Source: Prochlorococcus sp. AG-436-M02 (GTDB lineage: Bacteria; Cyanobacteriota; Cyanobacteriia; PCC-6307; Cyanobiaceae). From it: a stretch of 44,297 nucleotides of DNA. The notes beneath the pieces are model-generated. The model had not been told where the DNA came from and ran no database searches. It saw nothing but the letters and a program-made list of their open reading frames with translations. The stretch spans positions 1-44,297 of the forward strand of contig QCPL01000011.1 in the NCBI GenBank assembly GCA_003212515.1. The letters are read 5' to 3'. The translations under genes and the position numbers were made by a program. Positions 28,277 through 40,721 of this stretch are shown piece after piece; positions within the stretch are counted from its first letter, which is position 1, and each line of letters begins with the position of its first letter.

Positions 28277-30100
28277 ATGCGCAGCAACTACTGTGGAGAA
28301 CTGCGCAAAAAGCACATTAACTCCAACATCCAACTATGTGGGTGGGTAGATAGATGTCGAGATCATGGAGGTGTGATTTTCATAGATCTCAGAGATCGTA
28401 CAGGAACAATTCAAATTACAATTGACCCAGATCAAGGGTCAAAATTATTTACACTCGCAGAAAGTCTTAGGAATGAAACTGTATTGCAAATTCATGGAAC
28501 AATAAGATCTCGCCCACCTGAATCAGTAAATGAAAAACTGGAAACTGGAGAAATAGAAGTATTAGTAACAGATCTGAAAATTCTAAACGAAGTCAAAGGC
28601 AACTTACCCTTCAACGTATCAATACATGATGAAGAGCAAGTAAAAGAAGAACTCAGGCTACGTCATCGTTATTTAGACCTTAGACGAGAGCGAATGAGAA
28701 ATAACCTTCATTTACGTCATGAAGTCGTTAAAGGAGTTCGAAATTTTTTAGAGAACAACAATTTTCTAGAAGTAGAGACACCTATCTTGAATCGTTCAAC
28801 ACCTGAAGGAGCAAGAGATTATCTAGTGCCTTCCAGAGTATGTGAAGGCGATTGGTTTGCATTGCCTCAATCTCCTCAACTCTTTAAGCAATTATTAATG
28901 GTTGGAGGAATAGAGCGTTACTACCAAATAGCAAGATGTTTTCGTGACGAAGATTTACGAGCGGATAGACAACCAGAGTTCACCCAACTTGATTTAGAAA
29001 TGAGCTTCATGAGTCAAGAGGAAATCTTGACTTTCAATGAAGCTTTAATCGCCAAAGTATGGGAAAAAATTAAGGGTATCAAACTTAAAGTTCCCTTTCC
29101 AAGATTGACATGGAAAGAAGCAATGGAGCGTTTTGGCACGGATAGGCCAGATACTCGATATGGGATGGAGCTGAAGAATTTAAATGATGTTTTTGAAGGA
29201 ATTGGCTTCAAAGTATTCTCAGGAGCAATTACTTCAGGCGGATCGGTGAAATGTATAACTGTTAAAGGAGGCAATAAATCAATCAGTAATGTCAGAATCA
29301 AGCCTGAAGGAGATATCTTTAATGAAGCTCAAAAAGCTGGAGCCAAAGGACTTGCCTTCATAAGAGTACGTGAAAATCAAGAAATAGATTCTATAGGTGC
29401 CATAAAAGATAATCTAAGTAAGAAGCAAAAAACAGAACTACTCGAAATAACCAAAGCAAAGGCAGGAGATCTTCTCCTTTTTGCAGCAGGCGATACGCCA
29501 ACAGTCAACAAAACCTTAGACAAAGTCAGACAATACCTTGCTAAAGAATTGAATCTCATACCATTGGAAAGTCAAAAAAACAAATGGGATTTTCTTTGGG
29601 TTATTGATTTCCCAATGTTTGAATTTAATTCAGACGAAAATCGCCTCGAGGCTCTGCATCATCCTTTCTGCGCCCCTAACATTGAAGACCTGGGAGAAAA
29701 GAGTAGATGGAGCAAAAACCTGCCAGAAGCTCGGGCTCAAGCATATGATTTAGTATTAAATGGCCTAGAACTTGGTGGTGGATCATTACGTATTCATCAA
29801 CCAGAACTTCAAATGAAAGTTTTAGAAACCATAGGACTTCCATTTGATAAGGCAAAAGAAGAATTTGGATTCCTTCTAGAAGCTCTTGATATGGGTGCAC
29901 CTCCTCATGGAGGAATTGCATTTGGTTTAGATAGAATTGTAATGCTATTAGCTGGTGAAGAATCTATTAGAGATACAATCGCATTCCCAAAAACCCAACA
30001 AGCTAAATGCTTGATGACGAAAGCACCTGGTCAAGCATCAGAAGCACAATTAGAAGAATTACATATAACAAGTACTCTCCCAAGCCCAGAGGATGAATAA
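28277..30100 (+). CDS. aspS: Aspartyl-tRNA synthetase (probably non-discriminating)
   Basis: AspRS charges tRNA-Asp. The 607-aa protein is the bacterial long form: anticodon-binding OB fold ([24 protein letters not shown]), class II motif 2 ([20 protein letters not shown]), a GAD insertion domain of about 100 residues, and motif 3 ([28 protein letters not shown]). ATG 28277 is preferred because it puts [12 protein letters not shown] at the normal N-terminus and agrees with the upstream promoter; a TTG at 28256 would add seven residues. Whether it also charges tRNA-Asn depends on GatCAB elsewhere; the non-discriminating label is inference from cyanobacterial biology. Confidence 0.95.
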   Translation: MRSNYCGELRKKHINSNIQLCGWVDRCRDHGGVIFIDLRDRTGTIQITIDPDQGSKLFTLAESLRNETVLQIHGTIRSRPPESVNEKLETGEIEVLVTDLKILNEVKGNLPFNVSIHDEEQVKEELRLRHRYLDLRRERMRNNLHLRHEVVKGVRNFLENNNFLEVETPILNRSTPEGARDYLVPSRVCEGDWFALPQSPQLFKQLLMVGGIERYYQIARCFRDEDLRADRQPEFTQLDLEMSFMSQEEILTFNEALIAKVWEKIKGIKLKVPFPRLTWKEAMERFGTDRPDTRYGMELKNLNDVFEGIGFKVFSGAITSGGSVKCITVKGGNKSISNVRIKPEGDIFNEAQKAGAKGLAFIRVRENQEIDSIGAIKDNLSKKQKTELLEITKAKAGDLLLFAAGDTPTVNKTLDKVRQYLAKELNLIPLESQKNKWDFLWVIDFPMFEFNSDENRLEALHHPFCAPNIEDLGEKSRWSKNLPEARAQAYDLVLNGLELGGGSLRIHQPELQMKVLETIGLPFDKAKEEFGFLLEALDMGAPPHGGIAFGLDRIVMLLAGEESIRDTIAFPKTQQAKCLMTKAPGQASEAQLEELHITSTLPSPEDE

Positions 30101-30200
30101 TTCAAAGTTCTAAAACAATCAATAACATTTCTCGAAAAACTATTTAATTTAGTTGGCCTTGTTCAAGATCGAGTTAAGTTAAAGCATACAAAGAAACTAA

Positions 30201-32530
<2,330 letters not shown>

Positions 32531-32588
32531 AAAGCAAAAAATATTGACTATAGTTATCTGTTATTAAAACTTGTAGCAACAATAAATA

Positions 32589-33275
32589 ATGTCATTGAAT
32601 AATTCCCCTCTAACAATTGCACTTCTTTCAGGTGGTCTCGATTCAGCAACAGCAGTTGGCATTGCAATAGAAAGTGGTCATCAAGTTATTGGTTTATCAT
32701 TTGATTATGGACAAAGACACAAACGTGAATTAGAAGCAGCAAAAGCAATAGCAAATCACTTCAAACTAAAAGAACATCACATAATTAATGTCAATTTATC
32801 AGCATGGGGCGGATCATCATTAACCGATTTAAAACAATCAGTGCATAGCAAAGGTGTCATTGAAGGGATCATACCTAATACATATGTGCCTGGAAGAAAT
32901 ACAGTCTTTATTGCAATTGGGCTTAGTCTTGCCGAAGCAAAGCAAGCCAATCATCTAGTACTTGGAATCAATGCTATGGATTACTCAGGTTATCCAGATT
33001 GTCGACCTGATTATCTAGAAGAATTTCAAAAACTAGCAAATCTTGCAAGTAAAGCGGGTAGAGAAGGAAAGGGAATTAAATTATGGGCGCCCCTCATTCA
33101 ATTTAGCAAGCTACAAATAGTACAAGAAGCAATAAGATTACAAATACCAATTAATCTTACATGGAGTTGCTATAACGGAAATCAAAAAGCATGCGGAATA
33201 TGCGATAGTTGTCGTATACGAGATGAGGCAATCCACAAGGCAGGGTATGCGGATTATCTAAAAACTCGATCATAA
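32589..33275 (+). CDS. queC: 7-cyano-7-deazaguanine synthase QueC
   Basis: QueC converts 7-carboxy-7-deazaguanine to preQ0 with ATP and ammonia. The 228-aa protein has the PP-loop SGGLDS (14-19), [23 protein letters not shown], and the zinc site Cys194, Cys202, Cys205 and Cys208 (C-x7-CGICDSC). The start is ATG 32589. pabB follows 4 nt after the stop, so queE, queC, pabB and pabC are probably read as one transcript. Confidence 0.96.
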   Translation: MSLNNSPLTIALLSGGLDSATAVGIAIESGHQVIGLSFDYGQRHKRELEAAKAIANHFKLKEHHIINVNLSAWGGSSLTDLKQSVHSKGVIEGIIPNTYVPGRNTVFIAIGLSLAEAKQANHLVLGINAMDYSGYPDCRPDYLEEFQKLANLASKAGREGKGIKLWAPLIQFSKLQIVQEAIRLQIPINLTWSCYNGNQKACGICDSCRIRDEAIHKAGYADYLKTRS

Positions 33276-33279
33276 GCTA

Positions 33280-34614
33280 ATGAGCAAAGTAATACGAGAA
33301 CTTTATGAATGGATTGATCCACTTAATGTTGCAGAAAAATTAATCGAGCTTTTCGGTGAACCTGGTCTGATTTGGTTAGATAGTGATGGAAGTTCTAATG
33401 GCAGATGGGTCATAATAGCCGCAGATCCACTGGAACAGATTACTAGCCGTGGTTTACCAGGCGATCCTGATGCATCAAACCCATTTAATTTATTAAGAAC
33501 AATTGAGTCCGGTCACTGGTGTGGTTGGCTTAGCTATGAAGCAGGTAGTTGGATCGAACCGAAAAACTCTTGGAAAAAAGATTCAATGGCTACCATGTGG
33601 ATGGCAAGACATGACCCTGTTATAAAATTTGATTTACACTTACATCAACTTTGGCTAGAAGGTACTCCTGGTAACAGATTCAAAAGATTTTCAACAATAT
33701 TAAAAAGACTAAAATCATCAAATGATGGATCAAAAAAATCTACAAGAAAAAGAAAAAACTTTCTAGGAATCGAAAGAGAAGAATGGGAATGGGTAACAAA
33801 TAAAAAGCAATATGCGCTTTCAGTATCCAAAGTTCAAGAATACATTAGAAACGGAGATATTTTTCAAGCTAACCTTTCGACATGCTGTAAAACAGAAAAC
33901 AACCAAAATATTTTAGCCATAGATTTTTTTAAAAAACTAAAAGAAACTTGTCCTGCACCTTTTGCGGGAATAATGGTAGCAAATGGCAATGCAACAGGAG
34001 AAGCTGTTATCTCTACATCTCCAGAACGCTTTTTAAAAATGTCGGCAAATAAGAGAATAGAAACTAGACCTATTAAAGGTACTAGACCTCGTAATCAAAA
34101 TCCAAGCAAAGATTATGCTCTAGCAGCTGAACTCATAAGCAGTACAAAAGATAGAGCTGAAAATATTATGATCGTAGATTTACTTAGAAATGACTTAGGG
34201 AAAGTTTGTCAACCTGGGACAATCGAGGTAACTCAATTAGTTGGCTTAGAGACATATGCACAAGTACATCATTTAACATCTGTAATTAAAGGAACACTAA
34301 AGGCTGAATGCACATGGGTGGATCTTCTTGAGGCATGTTGGCCAGGGGGTTCAATTACTGGTGCTCCTAAAATAAGAGCTTGTGAACGATTATATGAATT
34401 TGAACCTATTGCAAGAGGACCATATTGTGGCTCTTTCTTGCATCTAGACTGGGATGGAAAATTTGATAGCAATATTCTAATTAGAACTTTATTAAAGGAA
34501 CAATCAACTCTACGTTTACATGCAGGCTGTGGGATTGTTGCAGATTCTAATCCAATTAATGAAGCTGAAGAATTACATTGGAAATTAATACCACTATTAG
34601 AAGCATTAATATGA
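33280..34614 (+). CDS. pabB: Aminodeoxychorismate synthase component I (PabB)
   Basis: PabB aminates chorismate to 4-amino-4-deoxychorismate for folate. The 444-aa protein is a chorismate-binding enzyme with the PabB-type PIKGTRPR (264-271), DLLRNDLGKVC and GGSITGAPKIRACE (356-369). TrpE shares this fold, but a 444-aa length, the PIKGTRPR motif and the overlapping pabC-like gene favour PabB. The glutamine amidotransferase partner PabA/TrpG is not here. The start ATG 33280 lies 4 nt after queC. The stop TGA overlaps the next ATG (ATGA, 34611-34614). Confidence 0.9.
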   Translation: MSKVIRELYEWIDPLNVAEKLIELFGEPGLIWLDSDGSSNGRWVIIAADPLEQITSRGLPGDPDASNPFNLLRTIESGHWCGWLSYEAGSWIEPKNSWKKDSMATMWMARHDPVIKFDLHLHQLWLEGTPGNRFKRFSTILKRLKSSNDGSKKSTRKRKNFLGIEREEWEWVTNKKQYALSVSKVQEYIRNGDIFQANLSTCCKTENNQNILAIDFFKKLKETCPAPFAGIMVANGNATGEAVISTSPERFLKMSANKRIETRPIKGTRPRNQNPSKDYALAAELISSTKDRAENIMIVDLLRNDLGKVCQPGTIEVTQLVGLETYAQVHHLTSVIKGTLKAECTWVDLLEACWPGGSITGAPKIRACERLYEFEPIARGPYCGSFLHLDWDGKFDSNILIRTLLKEQSTLRLHAGCGIVADSNPINEAEELHWKLIPLLEALI

Positions 34615-35444
34615 GTATAAAATTACCTCGCAAAATTAATTGGATCAATGGTCACTGGATAAATAATGACGATATAAAAATTCCAATTAATAATCGAGGA
34701 GTAACACTAGGGGATGGTCTTTTTGAAACTATTTTAATTTATCAAAATACACCTCAATTATTAGATTTACATCTCAAAAGATGGACACACAGTTCCAAAG
34801 TATTAAGGATGCAATTACCACCTAGAAAAGAGTTTTTGGTACCATTAATAAAAGAAGCAATACAACGTATATCTTTACCTCATGGAAATGGATCTCTCCG
34901 CCTTAATTGGAGTAGAGGTCAGGCTACATTTAGAGGGATCAATTTACCTTCAAAATCTAATCATACATTCTGGCTAGAGCTTAATGCATATGCACCGTGT
35001 TTCAAGACAGTAACAACACTAATTAGTAGACATGAAAAACGCAACGAACATAGTTGTCAGAGTCAACATAAAACATTCGGCTACATCCAGTCAATCCAAG
35101 CACGACACGAGGCGCAAATGAATGGTTTCGATGAAGCTTTGCTAGTAAGTACTAACAATGAAATGTCATGTGGAGCAACCTCCAACCTATTAATCAAAAG
35201 AAATAATATCTGGTTAACACCTCGATTAAAGAGTGGTTGTCTTCCTGGTGTAATGAGGCAACAAGGGTTAGAGACAGGTTTATTTCATGAAGCAGAAATC
35301 AAAGCAGAACCACAACCTGGTGACCAATGGGTATTAATTAACAGTTTAAATTGTCACTCAATAACACAAGTCAATTCAAAATTGCTGACACCATATGAAA
35401 GAGTTGAATGGCTTTGGAAATCATTATTGAGAGTGAATGATTAA
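34611..35444 (+). CDS. pabC: Aminodeoxychorismate lyase / class IV aminotransferase family (PabC-like)
   Basis: This fold-type IV PLP protein probably eliminates pyruvate from 4-amino-4-deoxychorismate to give p-aminobenzoate. ATG 34611 overlaps the pabB stop as ATGA and gives 277 aa beginning MSIKLPRKINWINGHW; the longer frame from 34578 would overlap pabB by 37 nt and is rejected. Motifs are NNRGVTLGDGLFET, the PLP lysine Lys154 in HKTFGY, and EMSCGATSNLLI, the phosphate-binding loop. Branched-chain and D-amino acid aminotransferases share these motifs, so function is inferred from pabB adjacency. The stop overlaps that of convergent cobA by 4 nt. Confidence 0.87.
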   Translation: MSIKLPRKINWINGHWINNDDIKIPINNRGVTLGDGLFETILIYQNTPQLLDLHLKRWTHSSKVLRMQLPPRKEFLVPLIKEAIQRISLPHGNGSLRLNWSRGQATFRGINLPSKSNHTFWLELNAYAPCFKTVTTLISRHEKRNEHSCQSQHKTFGYIQSIQARHEAQMNGFDEALLVSTNNEMSCGATSNLLIKRNNIWLTPRLKSGCLPGVMRQQGLETGLFHEAEIKAEPQPGDQWVLINSLNCHSITQVNSKLLTPYERVEWLWKSLLRVND

Positions 35445-36226
35445 AAATCAACCGGCATTGTTACTGCAGCAGGCGGGGGTGCACATTCTTCAACTTGAAA
35501 ATCTATTGACTCCCCAATTATTACTATAGATGGCGAAATAAATTTATAGGAATCTACATCTTCAACGAGCTTATCTAATTTTGTTTTTAAACAACGTTGT
35601 CCTATAACGGTTGCCTGCTGGATCACAGCAGCTGGAGTATGAGGCGGGGATCCGGCTAACAATAATTTACTTACAATATAAGAAAGATTATGTACTCCCA
35701 TATAAATCACCAGAGTATTACCGGCTTGTACTAAAGCTTCCCAGTTAACACTTGGACGACGCTTATCGATTCCCTCATGTCCAGTAACAAAAGTAATAGA
35801 GCTAGAGGCAAGCCTATGAGTGAGAGGAATACCAAAGTAAGCCGGGGCAGCAATGCCAGAAGTAATCCCAGGTACAACTTGTACAGAGATACCATTCTGC
35901 TTTAAATAAGATGCCTCTTCTCCTCCACGTCCAAATATAAACGGGTCCCCACCTTTTAATCGAACAACAATTTCATATTCCTTTACGAGTTCAAGAAGAA
36001 GAGCATTCGTTTTCAATTGTGGTGTGGAATGGTGTCCTCGCCTTTTACCAACAAAAATACATCTGCACTCATCATTGACCAATTGCAGAATTTCCTTCGG
36101 AACTAAGGCATCGTAAACAAGAGCATGACATTTACTAAGAAGTTTTTGACCCTTCACAGTTAACAACTCTGGATCCCCTGGACCAGCGCCTACTAAATAA
36201 ACGACTCCTAGCTGATCATTGTTCAT
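35441..36226 (-). CDS. cobA: Uroporphyrinogen-III C-methyltransferase
   Basis: This SUMT methylates uroporphyrinogen III at C2 and C7 to precorrin-2, the entry to siroheme and cobalamin. The protein of about 261 aa is the single-domain CobA form without a CysG-type dehydrogenase part. Motifs are VYLVGAGPGDPELLTVKG, RLKGGDPFIFGRGGEE, VVPGITSGIAAPAYFGIPLTHR and FVTGHEG. ATG 36226 is preferred; a TTG at 36241 would add five residues. It is convergent with the pabC-like gene, stops overlapping (TTAA). Marine picocyanobacteria make pseudocobalamin and need siroheme for nitrite and sulfite reductases, so both uses are possible. Confidence 0.95.
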   Translation of the reverse strand: MNNDQLGVVYLVGAGPGDPELLTVKGQKLLSKCHALVYDALVPKEILQLVNDECRCIFVGKRRGHHSTPQLKTNALLLELVKEYEIVVRLKGGDPFIFGRGGEEASYLKQNGISVQVVPGITSGIAAPAYFGIPLTHRLASSSITFVTGHEGIDKRRPSVNWEALVQAGNTLVIYMGVHNLSYIVSKLLLAGSPPHTPAAVIQQATVIGQRCLKTKLDKLVEDVDSYKFISPSIVIIGESIDFQVEECAPPPAAVTMPVDF

Positions 36227-36570
36227 AAAAGATAAATCCAAAATCGAAAATGTTTAAAGCTACTTAGTTTAAATAGTTTGGGGAAGAAGTCGCAGCATCA
36301 TAAAATAAGGATAAGGCAAGCTTAGGAATTAATAGCTAAAGGAAAGCTAAGCATTCCTGAATTAAGATATTCTCTTCAATAAACAAAAGTTAAGAGGCTA
36401 TTGAAATCCCAAACAACTTTGGAATCTATTTTCGAGTACACTAGAAACTATTATATCTAATTTCACACATTATTTAACAAGTAAAGAATCAAAATCTACT
36501 CAATAAAAATAATTTTGATTATTCATAAATATAGAAAATAGATAGGTAAGTAGCATTTAAAAATAATAGC
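36227..36570. other. Structured intergenic region, candidate small RNA
   Basis: About 344 nt without an ORF between cobA and the GNAT gene, both on the minus strand. Three consecutive stem-loops can be drawn. SL1 at 36324-36358 pairs AGGAAT with ATTCCT and, after a 3x3 internal loop, TAGCT with AGCTA. SL2 at 36375-36405 pairs TTCAATA with TATTGAA. SL3 at 36406-36425 pairs CCAAA with TTTGG around CAAC and abuts SL2. On the plus strand SL3 is followed by a weak T-rich stretch. The element may be a small RNA or part of the cobA leader; the strand is unknown. Confidence 0.4.
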
Positions 36571-37065
36571 TTAGAAAGCAAGCCTTTTAAACATAAGATA
36601 CCGGTCAAAACTAATCCCTGCGATTTCTATTTTTTCTATTGATTTTTCAACCCAACCACGTCTTAATAATAAAGAGTAACTGAACAAACTTGCTTCCGTA
36701 GTTATTAATGTAATACCTTGCTCAAAAGAATCAGATTCAATTTGATCTAAAAGCATATTTGCATAACCCTTCCTACTAGAACGGCCACGGCAATAAAGTA
36801 GTGCAAGGCGATCCAAAGGATATCGTAAGGCAAATGCCTCTATCTTATTTTCTTGCACCACTACCCAACCTCTCCCCTCATCCAATGATCTATCAAAAAT
36901 CCCAGGCAAATTAGCTAATGCTACCCACGCTTCTATTTGAGTTTTGCTATAAAAAGAAGAAGCTTGAGATTGAATAGAGTCAACATAAACGTCTCTCAGG
37001 TCCGATCGATCTGCCCTTCTAATTAATCTAAGATGAACACTAAGGTCAGATTGATCACGGTTCAA
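36571..37065 (-). CDS. GNAT-family N-acetyltransferase
   Basis: The 164-aa protein fits the GNAT fold: an N-terminal strand-helix HLRLIRRADRSDLRDVYVDSI, the GWVVVQENKIEAFALRYP strand pair, a pyrophosphate-binding-like loop CRGRSSRKGYANMLLDQIE (a variant of R/Q-x-x-G-x-G/A), and the C-terminal SLFSYSLLLRRGWVEKS typical of this fold. The substrate is unknown. The only usual start is TTG 37065, because an in-frame stop lies a few codons upstream. The gap to the divergent MFS gene is just 40 nt, so promoters must overlap. Confidence 0.82.
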   Translation of the reverse strand: MNRDQSDLSVHLRLIRRADRSDLRDVYVDSIQSQASSFYSKTQIEAWVALANLPGIFDRSLDEGRGWVVVQENKIEAFALRYPLDRLALLYCRGRSSRKGYANMLLDQIESDSFEQGITLITTEASLFSYSLLLRRGWVEKSIEKIEIAGISFDRYLMFKRLAF

Positions 37066-37105
37066 TTTATCAATTCACCAAAGTCTTGAAGATTATTTAA
37101 ACATT

Positions 37106-38374
37106 ATGAATGATTTAATTCTCCGAAGATCAAAGATTCCAACATTATTAGGTGCTTTTTTTACATTATTAAATGACCGTCTAGGCGAAACGATTGTTTT
37201 CCCTTTGTTGCCATTTCTCTTAGAGCGGTTTACAAGTAGTGGTAGCACTCTTGGCCTGCTAGCAGGAACATATGCAATCTCACAATTTACAGTTGCACCA
37301 TTAATCGGTGCACTGAGTGATCGCTTTGGTAGGAAACCAATAATTATTATTTGTGTTTTTGGTTCAGTAATAGGTCTATCTGTCTTTGCAATAACAATTA
37401 GCTTAAACTGGCAAGCTATTCTTCCTAACTCATTAATAGGTCTCCCTCTACTCCTATTATTTCTAGCAAGAATAATTGATGGAATGAGTGGAGGTACGGC
37501 TGCAACTGCGACAGCAATATTAGCAGATATATCTACTCCACAAAATAGAGCTAAAACATTTGGTCTAATCGGAGTTGCCTTTGGATTAGGTTTTTTGCTA
37601 GGACCTGGCTTGGGAACAACATTAGCTAAATTCAGCATTACTTTACCTGTGTGGTGTGCCACAGGCTTTGCGATTTTAAATCTCATTCTCGTAACTTGGT
37701 TTTTACCAGAAACACATCCCATTTCTGAAAGAAGTAAATTGCCTAGAAAAAGAGAACTAAACCCGATTACGCAATTAAGACTAGTTTTTCAGAATCCCTC
37801 CTTAAGACCCTTATGTTCAGCATTCTTTTTATTTTTCATGGCTTTCAATGGCTTCACAGCAATACTAGTTCTTTATCTCAAACAGGCATTTGGCTGGAAC
37901 CCAGAACTAGCAAGTTTAACCTTTGTAGTAGTAGGAGTAGTAGCAATGATTGTTCAAGGAGCCTTAATAGGCCCATTAGTTAATCATTTCGGTGAATTAA
38001 AATTAACGTTGAGTGGAATCGGCTTTGTAATTGTTGGATGCTTACTCTTACCAAGCGCTAGCAATAGTAATGCAGTCCCCACTGTTTTCAGTGCGGTAGC
38101 AATCCTTGCCCTAGGCACTGGTCTAGTGACTCCTTGTTTACGTGCACTAGTTTCAAAACGATTGAATGCTAACAATCAAGGGGCTATCTTAGGTAGCCTT
38201 CAAGGATTGCAAAGTTTAGGAACTTTTATAGGTGCTGCAATGGCAGGATTTTCTTATGACTTATTAGGACAAAAAAGTCCTTTCTTTGGAACGACTCTAT
38301 TACTTTTCATTGTCATTACTTTGATTTCAACTAATAAACTGGGAGAAAAAAAAGAAGAACCTTATAATTGCTAG
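37106..38374 (+). CDS. Major facilitator superfamily transporter (DHA1/TetA-like)
   Basis: This 422-aa protein has about twelve hydrophobic segments. The MFS motif A, GALSDRFGRKP, lies between helices 2 and 3, and a motif-C-like stretch GLIGVAFGLGFLLGPGLG in helix 5 is typical of drug:H+ antiporters. The central loop (about 203-220, LPETHPISERSKLPRKRE) is basic. Substrate cannot be read from sequence; efflux of a small molecule is likely by family. The start is ATG 37106, 40 nt from the divergent GNAT gene. Confidence 0.9.
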   Translation: MNDLILRRSKIPTLLGAFFTLLNDRLGETIVFPLLPFLLERFTSSGSTLGLLAGTYAISQFTVAPLIGALSDRFGRKPIIIICVFGSVIGLSVFAITISLNWQAILPNSLIGLPLLLLFLARIIDGMSGGTAATATAILADISTPQNRAKTFGLIGVAFGLGFLLGPGLGTTLAKFSITLPVWCATGFAILNLILVTWFLPETHPISERSKLPRKRELNPITQLRLVFQNPSLRPLCSAFFLFFMAFNGFTAILVLYLKQAFGWNPELASLTFVVVGVVAMIVQGALIGPLVNHFGELKLTLSGIGFVIVGCLLLPSASNSNAVPTVFSAVAILALGTGLVTPCLRALVSKRLNANNQGAILGSLQGLQSLGTFIGAAMAGFSYDLLGQKSPFFGTTLLLFIVITLISTNKLGEKKEEPYNC

Positions 38375-38422
38375 TAATATTTAAAGTAATAAGCTTCTGA
38401 AGCAAAACTACTTGCTCACGTG

Positions 38423-40546
38423 ATGTCTAGAATGCCTAAAAAAAATCAACCATTTAAGAACTATATTAATAGAGAATTAAGCTGGATTGAGTTTAACAAT
38501 CGTGTTCTACAAAAAGCAACTGATTCCAAAACTCCGCTTTTAGAGCAAGCAAAATTCACAGCAATTTTTAGTAACAATTTAGATGAATTCTTTATGGTAA
38601 GAGTGGCTTCATTAAAGTCACAAGTTGAAGCAAAGATAACAAAAAAAAGCGAAGATGATAAAACTGCTAAGCAACAACTTTTAAAAATCAGGGAAAAGCT
38701 TCTGCCATCTCTAGAAAAACAGCAAAATCACTATATAAATCATTTGCAAAAGAGACTAGAAGGCGAGAATATATTTTTAAAAAGCTATCAACAGTTATCA
38801 AAAAGAGAGCGCATTTGGACAGATAACTACTTTAAGACAGCTATTTTTCAAGTACTGACTCCATTAGCAGTCGACCCCGCTCATCCTTTTCCTTTTGTGA
38901 GTAACTTAAGTCTAAATATTGCAGCAATAATTCGTGATCCTGAGACAAACAAACAACAATTTTCAAGAGTCAAAGTACCTCAAAAAACAATGGACCGATT
39001 TATTAAGATCCCAAATGATTTAGAACTGAGTAATGAAGAATCAATTTATAAAGCAATCCCAATTGAACAAATAGTTGCAAACAATTTGCACCTATTGTTT
39101 CCAGGGATGAAAATCGACGACTACTCTTTCTTTCGAGTTACAAGAGATGCCGACCTCGAACTTCGTGATATTGAAGCCGATGATTTAATGATCGCTCTTG
39201 AACAAGGGTTAAGAAAAAGAAGACTTGGTGGAGAAATAGTAAGGCTAGAAGTTTGCAGCAAAATGTCAAAACAAATCCTTGACTTATTAATGAGTGGTAT
39301 GAAAGTTGAGGAAGATGATCTCTATTACATTGATGGAATTTTAGGCCTTGATGAACTTATAGAATTAACCAAGATTGATAATCAGAGCTTATTTTACCCT
39401 CAACAAAGAGGACAAACTCATATATCTCTAAAAAATAGTCAATCACACTTACTTGAAGAGGATTCGAGGAAAAAAGAGGAGTTTGAAAGTATATTCTCAA
39501 TAATAAGAAAGAAGGATATTCTACTCCATCACCCTTATACCCTTTTCTCAAGTTCCATAGAAGAGTTTATCAATCAATCTGCTAATGATCCATTAGTAAT
39601 GGGAATCAAAATGACTCTTTATAGAGTCTCCAGAAACTCTCCGATTATCAGCGCATTAATCAGAGCAGCAAATAATGGAAAACAAGTTATGGCACTTGTA
39701 GAGCTAAAAGCCAGGTTTGATGAAGATAATAATATTCAATGGGCAAAGCAACTTGAGAAATCAGGGGTCCATGTAGTTTATGGAATCATTGGACTTAAAA
39801 CCCATACAAAAATTGCATTAGTCATACGTAAAGAAAAAAAAAGGTTACGCAGTTACTTCCATATTGGAACAGGGAATTACAACTCAAATACATCAACGCA
39901 ATATACAGATCTTGGTCTTCTTTCTGTCCAAGCAGAACTTGGAGAAGATTTAGTCGAACTATTTAACTACTTAACTGGATTCTCAAAACAACAAAGCTTT
40001 CGCAAACTATTAGTTGCTCCTGTCACTCTTAGAGATGGTTTAGAGAAGCTAATAAATAAAGAAATCTCTAATGCAAAAAAAGGTAAAAAATCAATCATTA
40101 AAGCAAAAATGAACTCATTGGTTGATCCAGATCTGATTAATCTGCTGTATGAGGCATCACAAGCTGGCGTAAAGATCAAACTGATTGTTCGAGGTATGTG
40201 CTGTTTATATCCTGGGAAGGAAGGCTTAAGTGAAAATATTCAAGTGACCAGTATCATTGGTAGGTATCTAGAGCATTCAAGAATCTTCTGGTTTTATAAT
40301 GATCATGATCCAAAGGTTTTCCTAGGAAGCGCAGATTGGATGAGAAGAAATCTAGATAGAAGAGTAGAAGCTGTCACTCCAATTGAAGAAGGGGAATTAA
40401 AGAAACAACTTGAAGATATTTTAGATATTTACTTTAAGGACAATATTGATGCTTGGGAGATGCAAAGTAATGGAGAATTTATTCAAAAAATGCAAGCAGG
40501 AGAGAGAAGGTGCGCACAAGTAGAATTAATGAATTTTGCCGATTAA
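38423..40546 (+). CDS. ppk1: Polyphosphate kinase 1
   Basis: PPK1 makes polyphosphate from ATP, a phosphate reserve. The 707-aa protein has the N-terminal domain starting YINRELSWIEFNNRVLQ, the FSNNLDEFFMVRVASLK segment, the autophosphorylated histidine in YFHIGTGNYN (residue 480), and the second active-site histidine in RYLEHSRIF. ATG 38423 directly follows a GTG, and either could be used. A run of nine A (39834-39842) lies in codons for KEKKR and might allow slippage. Length is normal for the family. Confidence 0.97.
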   Translation: MSRMPKKNQPFKNYINRELSWIEFNNRVLQKATDSKTPLLEQAKFTAIFSNNLDEFFMVRVASLKSQVEAKITKKSEDDKTAKQQLLKIREKLLPSLEKQQNHYINHLQKRLEGENIFLKSYQQLSKRERIWTDNYFKTAIFQVLTPLAVDPAHPFPFVSNLSLNIAAIIRDPETNKQQFSRVKVPQKTMDRFIKIPNDLELSNEESIYKAIPIEQIVANNLHLLFPGMKIDDYSFFRVTRDADLELRDIEADDLMIALEQGLRKRRLGGEIVRLEVCSKMSKQILDLLMSGMKVEEDDLYYIDGILGLDELIELTKIDNQSLFYPQQRGQTHISLKNSQSHLLEEDSRKKEEFESIFSIIRKKDILLHHPYTLFSSSIEEFINQSANDPLVMGIKMTLYRVSRNSPIISALIRAANNGKQVMALVELKARFDEDNNIQWAKQLEKSGVHVVYGIIGLKTHTKIALVIRKEKKRLRSYFHIGTGNYNSNTSTQYTDLGLLSVQAELGEDLVELFNYLTGFSKQQSFRKLLVAPVTLRDGLEKLINKEISNAKKGKKSIIKAKMNSLVDPDLINLLYEASQAGVKIKLIVRGMCCLYPGKEGLSENIQVTSIIGRYLEHSRIFWFYNDHDPKVFLGSADWMRRNLDRRVEAVTPIEEGELKKQLEDILDIYFKDNIDAWEMQSNGEFIQKMQAGERRCAQVELMNFAD

Positions 40547-40707
40547 TCAACTAATTCATGTCATCGTATGCAAAAGTAAAGCAAATAAGTCTTAATACCT
40601 AAAAAAGTAACTTTTGAAACACTTTTAATTGAATTTAATCAAAACATTTTATTTAAATTACAGTTATTTTCCATAAGAGTGCTAAGTTCATTCTAAATAT
40701 TGAATAT

Positions 40708-40713
40708 AGGAGG
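40708..40713 (+). promoter_or_regulatory. Shine-Dalgarno AGGAGG of the sigma factor gene
   Basis: A perfect AGGAGG lies 8 nt before ATG 40722 and 5 nt before the preceding GTG 40719. The spacing favours ATG 40722 as the start. Such a strong site is rare in this AT-rich window. Confidence 0.7.
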
Positions 40714-40721
40714 CCAGGGTG

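Noticed and set aside
34578-34610. Upstream ATG for the pabC-like gene
   Set aside because: It lies inside pabB; the ATGA overlap at 34611 gives the normal N-terminus.
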